A stretch of 10,182 bases of DNA from Nitrososphaerota archaeon. GTDB lineage: Archaea > Thermoproteota > Nitrososphaeria > Nitrososphaerales > CADDZS01. A program made the translations under genes and the position numbers. How positions within the stretch are numbered: position 1 is the stretch's first letter; each line of letters opens with the position of its first letter. Under the pieces are notes generated by a model, which was not told where the DNA came from, did not search any database, and worked only from the letters and a program-made list of their open reading frames with translations. Below are positions 6,463 through 10,182 of the stretch, in pieces. The stretch covers positions 1 through 10,182 of the forward strand of contig DAHVAI010000260.1 of the NCBI GenBank assembly GCA_027314685.1, given 5' to 3'.

Positions 6463-7366
6463 CTATATCGTCGTACGTCCCGCGACTTCCTTGTCAAGCC
6501 AATCAAAGACGTGAACAACTTCCTCCACGATGCTCAATCTGGCAGTCCTGACGCCAGGCAGCTTCTTGACCCACTTCAGAACCTCGTTTCCATCCGCCAC
6601 GTTAGCCCCAGTGAATCCGAAAATCGAACCTGTCTCAGCCACACTAGCCCTGAACACTAGGTTACCGATTCTTGAAGCTACGAGTTCGTCCACCTTAGAC
6701 TTTCTTTCTTCTTCACTTTGAATCATCAAGTGATAAGGCACGCCCCCAGCATTTTTCAAATTCACGCATGGCATCACGAATATGGCTCTTGCATTCATCA
6801 TTTCGTTCAGTCTCCGATTAACAGTCCTCCTCGACAGCTTAACCTTCTCGGAAAGGTCTCTAACCTCCTTCTCTGCATCTCTTAGCAAAAGCCGGATTAT
6901 TTGCCAGTCTGTAACCGTGATCCTAAATGGGATTGCTGTCGGAAGATTCATTCCAGGAGTAGACAATGCCTGTGCCTTGATGCCCATCCTCATAATACTC
7001 TTAGCTGAATTGTTCTCTTTGTCGTCAATTAGGGACACGAGCAAACTTTTACCGTAGATGTTTTGTTATTATTACGACCCCATCCATTGCTCTCAATTTG
7101 GAGATGACCTCTTCCTTGGAATCTTGATCCTCAAGTTCAAGGAAAAGGAATTCAGACTCACGGCCTAGCAATGCGGGGTTCGGAAGTAGCCTCCATCCTA
7201 GAAGGAATCCGCTGTCCTTAAGATACTTGATTCTGTTTCTTACCGTCTCCTCGTCGATGCCGAGTTTTCTGGCCACGTCGGCGTGCGTCTTCCTAACATT
7301 CCAGAGTCCGGGTGAACCCCAAAGCTCCCTCATCAAATCAGAGTAAGCTCTGTCTCCAACCCACAA
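6463..7366 (-). pseudogene. Lrp/AsnC-like two-HTH transcription regulator, frameshifted
   Basis: Two adjacent frames belong to one protein of about 300 residues. The first (7366-7049) holds a winged helix, KTHADVARKLGIDEETVRNR, followed by a ligand-domain-like part ending MDGVVIIT. The second holds a further HTH, VTDWQIIRLLLRDAEKEVRD and KLSRRTVNRRL, then another regulatory-like domain ending VVHVFDWLDKEV. Removing one A from the AAAA run at 7061-7064 joins them as VVIITNIYGKSLLVSLIDD, which fits the known thaumarchaeal regulators of this layout. So the lesion is a single inserted base, either a real mutation or a sequence error. Its target is unknown. The start is TTG 7366, directly after an in-frame TAA, or ATG 7333. 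It diverges from the SHOCT-led operon across 114 bases, which suggests it once controlled that operon. Confidence 0.75.
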
Positions 7367-7401
7367 TTATCTTGGCCCTAATCGAAAAAACCTCGCCTCC
7401 C

Positions 7402-7407
7402 ATAAAA
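7402..7407. promoter_or_regulatory. TATA-like element in the divergent promoter region
   Basis: ATAAAA on the plus strand (TTTTAT on the minus) lies between the regulator and the SHOCT-led operon. For the plus operon it predicts a start near 7430 and a leader of about 50 bases. For the minus gene it lies 38 bases before the TTG. Only one such element stands out, so it may serve either or both. Confidence 0.3.
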
Positions 7408-7471
7408 GTTGTCCTAAAACGCCAATGTTGTTAGGGACTCGTTTAGAACCAGGCAATCTGCAAGCTGAGTC

Positions 7472-7476
7472 AGGTG
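7472..7476 (+). promoter_or_regulatory. Ribosome binding site of the SHOCT gene
   Basis: AGGTG, four bases before ATG 7481, is complementary to the archaeal 16S rRNA 3' end (GGAGGTGAT consensus). It fixes the start and fits a leadered first gene of an operon. Confidence 0.55.
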
Positions 7477-7480
7477 CAAA

Positions 7481-7885
7481 ATGGCATTGAACGCATATCC
7501 AGGTAAACGGGTGTCCTTCAAATGGTTCATTGTGCCGGTCGTGGTCGTGGTTGGAATAGCCGCGACGGTCATCGGGCTGTCAATGTACTTCTTTCGTAGT
7601 TCTCCGCCTCCGTACAACTATGATTCTCCTTACTATGGGGGATTCGGCTGGCCGTTCTTTGGGTTCGGCTGGATCTTCATTCCTCTAGTCATCATTCTCA
7701 TTTTCTTCGGGTTTAGATTGTTCTTCTGGGGAGGGTGCACGTGGGGCAGAGGTTGGGGGTACTACAGGCAACACTACGACCCCGCTCTTCAGACGCTAAG
7801 AGAAAGATATGCTCGTGGCGACATCACTAAAGAACAATTCGATGACATGTCAAGGAAGCTACACGAAATTCGGAACGAGCAGTGA
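7481..7885 (+). CDS. Membrane protein with C-terminal SHOCT domain
   Basis: The product has 134 residues. A membrane helix spans about 14-37 (VPVVVVVGIAATVIGLSMYF), followed by a Pro/Tyr/Gly-rich linker with SPPPYNYDSPYYGGFGWPFF, a second helix about 60-83 (GWIFIPLVIILIFFGFRLFF), a Trp/Gly-rich turn, and a SHOCT domain at about 100-131: DPALQTLRERYARGDITKEQ then FDDMSRKLHEI. SHOCT is a short helical hairpin found at the ends of many membrane and secreted proteins; its role is thought to be oligomerisation or anchoring, and no enzyme activity is expected. The N-terminus and the SHOCT tail are probably cytosolic. It is first in the tight plus-strand gene set, 12 bases before the PPOX gene. Confidence 0.85.
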   Translation: MALNAYPGKRVSFKWFIVPVVVVVGIAATVIGLSMYFFRSSPPPYNYDSPYYGGFGWPFFGFGWIFIPLVIILIFFGFRLFFWGGCTWGRGWGYYRQHYDPALQTLRERYARGDITKEQFDDMSRKLHEIRNEQ

Positions 7886-7897
7886 CGATGAAGAGCC

Positions 7898-8377
7898 ATG
7901 ACCCAAGATTCATGCGCTAAATCAATCGATGCAGCCACCACAACCCCCAAACCTGAGCAAAAACTAGCCGCCTTCCAAAAACAGCGAGTGCTCAATTTGG
8001 AATCATACAAGAAAAACGGCGTTCCCAAGCGTACTCCAGTGATATTCGTTGAAGATAATGGAAAGCTCTACTTCCAGACGGCGGCGAAGGCCTGGAAAGC
8101 AAAGAGAGTAATGATGAATCCGAAGGTCCGTGTAGCTTCATCTACATTCCGAGGAAAACCGAAAAGTGACTGGATCAATGCAACTGTGGTCAAAGTCGAA
8201 GGCGAAGAGGCCAAAAGGATTCGAATGGCTTTTGGTAGAAAGTTCGGCTTGTTCAGTCGACTGACCTTCTTTATCGAAGGACTTGCGTGGGGAAAAATAG
8301 CATTCTTCTCTATCAGCTTTGATCCCGACAAGCCTGGATCTAGGCAGAGTATGATCACGAAAGAAGGAAAGGTGTGA
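7898..8377 (+). CDS. PPOX-class (F420/flavin-dependent) oxidoreductase
   Basis: The product has 159 residues with a split-barrel flavin-binding fold. NLESYKKNGVPKRTPVIFVE is the opening strand pair, KLYFQTAAKAWKAKRVMMNP the cofactor-phosphate-binding region, and KVRVASSTFRGKPKSDWINA the next strand and loop, as in the PPOX F420-dependent family (pyridoxamine-phosphate-oxidase-like). These proteins use reduced F420 or FMN to reduce small molecules; the substrate cannot be told. A polar extension of about 25 residues precedes the fold (with TTTPKPEQK), longer than usual, so the annotated ATG may be right but unusual; no later start is obvious. The segment GLFSRLTFFIEGLAWGKIAF is normal for the subfamily. 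The gene sits 12 bases after SHOCT and 7 bases before DUF998. Confidence 0.82.
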   Translation: MTQDSCAKSIDAATTTPKPEQKLAAFQKQRVLNLESYKKNGVPKRTPVIFVEDNGKLYFQTAAKAWKAKRVMMNPKVRVASSTFRGKPKSDWINATVVKVEGEEAKRIRMAFGRKFGLFSRLTFFIEGLAWGKIAFFSISFDPDKPGSRQSMITKEGKV

Positions 8378-8384
8378 TAGCAGA

Positions 8385-9020
8385 TTGGCAAATCCATCAA
8401 TTCAAGCAGTGAATCTCACAAAGAGGCAATCTGATTTTCGACTAGCCGGTGTTCTTTACGCGATCTCGGGAACCGTGATGTTTCTCTTTACCTCCTTGTC
8501 TGAAACATTGTATCCTAACTACGGCGTTCACACGCAAGCGATAAGCGATCTTGCTGCAACAAATGCTTCCACTTCAATGATTGAGGAACCGGCCGGTTTC
8601 GTCTGGGGACTGTGTTGGTTGCTCGGGTCGTACTTTTTGTTAAGAAACACCAGAAGGAGAGGAATTATGGTAGTCTATTTGCTCCCGGGCATCGGTGTTC
8701 TTCTCGCAATCTTGTCTCCTGAAAATGTCAACATCGCGATTCATTCCGTTGGCGCGGTTGTGGCTTTCGTTCCGGGCGCAATTGCCGTGATTTTGTCTTA
8801 CAGGTTGATTCAAACTGAACTCAAGTATCTCGCGCTGATATTGGGAGTAACCAGCTTGGTTGGTGTAATTTTGGAATTTGGAGCTTATTACTCATACCTT
8901 GTTCAGCAGGTTCTGGGCCCTGGCGGAACTGAAAGAATAATCGTGTATCCAATCCTAGTTTGGCTGATGATATTCGGAGGATACCTGAGCGCAAGGGAAA
9001 AAGAGGGTGGGACGAAATGA
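8385..9020 (+). CDS. DUF998 family membrane protein
   Basis: The product has 211 residues with about six predicted membrane helices (roughly 18-38, 70-86, 94-110, 118-140, 147-167, 183-202). Family marks are YGVHTQAISDLAA after helix 1, AIHSVGA with His120, and GPGGTERIIVYP before the last helix, the expected pattern of DUF998. The function is unknown. The family is an integral membrane group with conserved histidines and a GxER motif, which suggests ligand or cofactor binding but does not prove it. It starts at TTG 8385, 7 bases after the PPOX stop, with GGTG about 11 bases upstream. It ends in ATGA, sharing four bases with the next gene, so translation is probably coupled. Confidence 0.83.
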   Translation: MANPSIQAVNLTKRQSDFRLAGVLYAISGTVMFLFTSLSETLYPNYGVHTQAISDLAATNASTSMIEEPAGFVWGLCWLLGSYFLLRNTRRRGIMVVYLLPGIGVLLAILSPENVNIAIHSVGAVVAFVPGAIAVILSYRLIQTELKYLALILGVTSLVGVILEFGAYYSYLVQQVLGPGGTERIIVYPILVWLMIFGGYLSAREKEGGTK

Positions 9021-9418
9021 ATGTACCCGCGCTCTTCCGGATCACTTCCCTAGCTGTCTTCATTCAGATCGCCCTTGGTGGTCTGGTGACCTTCGAAGTT
9101 CTACCTTTCAAGGTGTCTAACTTCGATCTCGTTACGCTACTGCACGTCATAAACGGCATCGTTGTCTTTATCCTCGTCGTTGTTGCTGCGACAGCTGCAC
9201 TGCGTTCGAAGCCTTCGCACAAGGGACTGAGCGAGCTATCTGGAGCCATGATAATAGTACTCATCCTGCAGGTCACCATCGGACTCACGATGGTGGCTGT
9301 CATCGACAGCGCGGTCTTGTCATGGATTCACCTGCTAATCGGCGTTCTAATCTACGCGATGACGCTCGTTGGTCGATCTTTCGCAATGCTCCGGGATCAA
9401 GCGGCTGGAATCAAGTAG
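9017..9418 (+). CDS. Small four-helix membrane protein, CtaA/heme A synthase-like
   Basis: The product has 133 residues with four hydrophobic helices (about 8-28, 37-60, 74-97, 100-124). A histidine lies in helix 2 (LLHVINGIVV, His43) and another in helix 4 (SWIHLLIGV, His105), with GGLVTFEV after helix 1. The size and paired histidines resemble the half-size CtaA described in Aeropyrum, where four helices form one heme-binding bundle. Heme A synthase oxidises heme O for the heme-copper oxidase. The cysteine loop of typical CtaA is absent, so a different heme-binding membrane protein is possible. A longer frame from 8960 exists, but ATG 9017 gives the coupled ATGA overlap with DUF998 and is preferred. 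Confidence 0.58.
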   Translation: MNVPALFRITSLAVFIQIALGGLVTFEVLPFKVSNFDLVTLLHVINGIVVFILVVVAATAALRSKPSHKGLSELSGAMIIVLILQVTIGLTMVAVIDSAVLSWIHLLIGVLIYAMTLVGRSFAMLRDQAAGIK

Positions 9419-9450
9419 GTCTCGTCAGAAACAAGCAGCGATGAGTCAGG

Positions 9451-9990
9451 ATGGTGTCGATTAACGCAAACCGCGAAGTAAATTCCCCCGTAGATCGTGT
9501 TTGGGAAATTATTTCAGACGTAGACAAAGACCCAAAATACTGGAAAGGAATAAGCTCTATTCGTAACATCCGGAAAGAACCCGATCTGATAGAAAGGGTA
9601 GCTACGGTGGGAATCATCGGGCATGAAGGACATCAGATTATCAAACTCAATCCGAAGAAATCAATAGATCTGACAATGACGAAAGGGCCCCTGAAAGGCT
9701 ACAGGGTGATAAGATTGATTCCGTTGGAGAGTGGAAAGAAGACGAATATAGATGTCGTATGGAATTTCGAATTTTCAAAGGTTCCTGCCTTTGCTAGGGA
9801 TTTTGTAAAGGCACAGATTGAAGAAATAACCACGGTAGCGCTCGAAAAGATCTCAATGATCGCTGAAAAGCATGTCAAGAAAATCCTACCATTACGAGTG
9901 CCCAAAAACTCAACGAGCTTAGGGGCGCCGTTAAAAGGAATATGTGAGTTGGAATTAGAGCATGCAAAGGGAGAGAGAAAAGGAGCCTGA
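9451..9990 (+). CDS. SRPBCC-fold (START/polyketide-cyclase-like) protein
   Basis: The product has 179 residues. The opening INANREVNSPVDRVWEIISD is the typical first strand plus helix of the SRPBCC ligand-binding fold, followed by DPKYWKGISSIRNIR, a central sheet (VATVGIIGHEGHQIIKLNPK, TKGPLKGYRVIRLIPLES) and a long C-terminal helix FVKAQIEEITTVALEKI. Such proteins hold hydrophobic ligands in a cavity; the ligand is unknown. A Lys/Glu-rich tail of about 35 residues (KKILPLRVPKNSTSLG and onward) goes beyond the fold and is less conserved in style. It is soluble, the last of the five collinear genes, and lies 32 bases after the CtaA-like gene. No clear ribosome site precedes ATG 9451. Confidence 0.8.
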   Translation: MVSINANREVNSPVDRVWEIISDVDKDPKYWKGISSIRNIRKEPDLIERVATVGIIGHEGHQIIKLNPKKSIDLTMTKGPLKGYRVIRLIPLESGKKTNIDVVWNFEFSKVPAFARDFVKAQIEEITTVALEKISMIAEKHVKKILPLRVPKNSTSLGAPLKGICELELEHAKGERKGA

Positions 9991-10004
9991 GCAGAATGCC
10001 GGTG

Positions 10005-10087
10005 ATCCTGTACTGGATGGATTTTCTCTTGAAAACTCCAAAAGACTACGATACTTTTAGCGATACGTCATCCATCTTGTACAGGAT
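10005..10087. repeat. Long imperfect inverted repeat after the operon
   Basis: Arms at 10005-10022 (ATCCTGTACTGGATGGAT) and 10070-10087 (ATCCATCTTGTACAGGAT) pair at 16 of 18 positions around a loop of 47 bases. There is no T run after the second arm, so it is not a standard terminator. Two short plus-strand frames cross it (9962-10060 and 9996-10151) and a short minus-strand frame enters from the right edge (10178); none is convincing as a gene. Possible roles are an RNA hairpin, a dimer-protein operator, or ends of a small mobile element. Confidence 0.5.
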
Positions 10088-10182
10088 ATCGCAGACGCTT
10101 CGGACCACAGTTTTTCGGGGCCTTCATAGAGGGCAACGCCTGCGACTTTAACGGTGAGGGTCCACTTTCTTTAAACATGCGC

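Noticed and set aside
7414..7617. Minus-strand frame opposite the SHOCT gene start
   Set aside because: It is antisense to the hydrophobic helix of a well-supported gene and has no domain.
1..10182. CRISPR array, tRNA or rRNA genes
   Set aside because: No regularly spaced repeats with unique spacers were seen (the TATCGGAT boxes are too short and too close), and no tRNA or rRNA signature was found by eye on either strand.

Overview
The window looks archaeal, most likely Nitrososphaerota (Thaumarchaeota), and probably a terrestrial or non-ammonia-oxidising lineage. The evidence is archaeal TATA boxes about 26-30 bases ahead of start codons (leaderless transcripts), frequent TTG starts, a GGTG-type ribosome site, a two-HTH Lrp/AsnC-like regulator of the kind I recall from Thaumarchaeota, and a cytochrome bd subunit I of archaeal type. 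The lineage call is inference from protein resemblance and no search was run.

Left part (1-3100). The 5' end of a cydA gene runs off the left edge on the minus strand. About 0.9 kb away, on the plus strand, lies a decayed second copy of the same gene start, which has lost ten codons in frame, with the axial heme histidine position changed to glycine. Two small hypothetical genes lie between the copies. A broken DDE transposase follows, then an intact chloroperoxidase/esterase-type alpha/beta hydrolase on the minus strand with a leaderless promoter.

Middle part (3100-7370). This is an accessory island in decay, mostly on the minus strand. It holds an integrase-like N-terminal remnant, a secreted repeat protein broken by a TAG and a frameshift, a type IV (AbiE-like) toxin-antitoxin pair, and an Lrp-like regulator split by one extra base in an A run. 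In the toxin-antitoxin pair the antitoxin/repressor is intact and the nucleotidyltransferase toxin has an in-frame TAG. The antitoxin promoter carries four copies of an 8-mer (TATCGGAT), which is a strong candidate autoregulatory operator. A small plus-strand gene with its own leaderless promoter diverges from the toxin-antitoxin operon.

Right part (7480-9990). Five plus-strand genes are tightly packed, with gaps of 12 and 7 bases, a 4-base ATGA overlap, then a 32-base gap: a SHOCT-domain membrane protein, a PPOX-type (F420/flavin) oxidoreductase, a DUF998 membrane protein, a small four-helix membrane protein resembling half-size heme A synthase (CtaA), and a SRPBCC-fold protein. They look like one operon tied to the membrane and possibly to redox or heme chemistry. 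The final 190 bases hold a long inverted repeat and no confident gene.

The main theme is genome decay by single-base lesions. At least five genes are broken by one TAG or one homopolymer indel each, so recent pseudogenisation, sequence error and readthrough all need to be separated.
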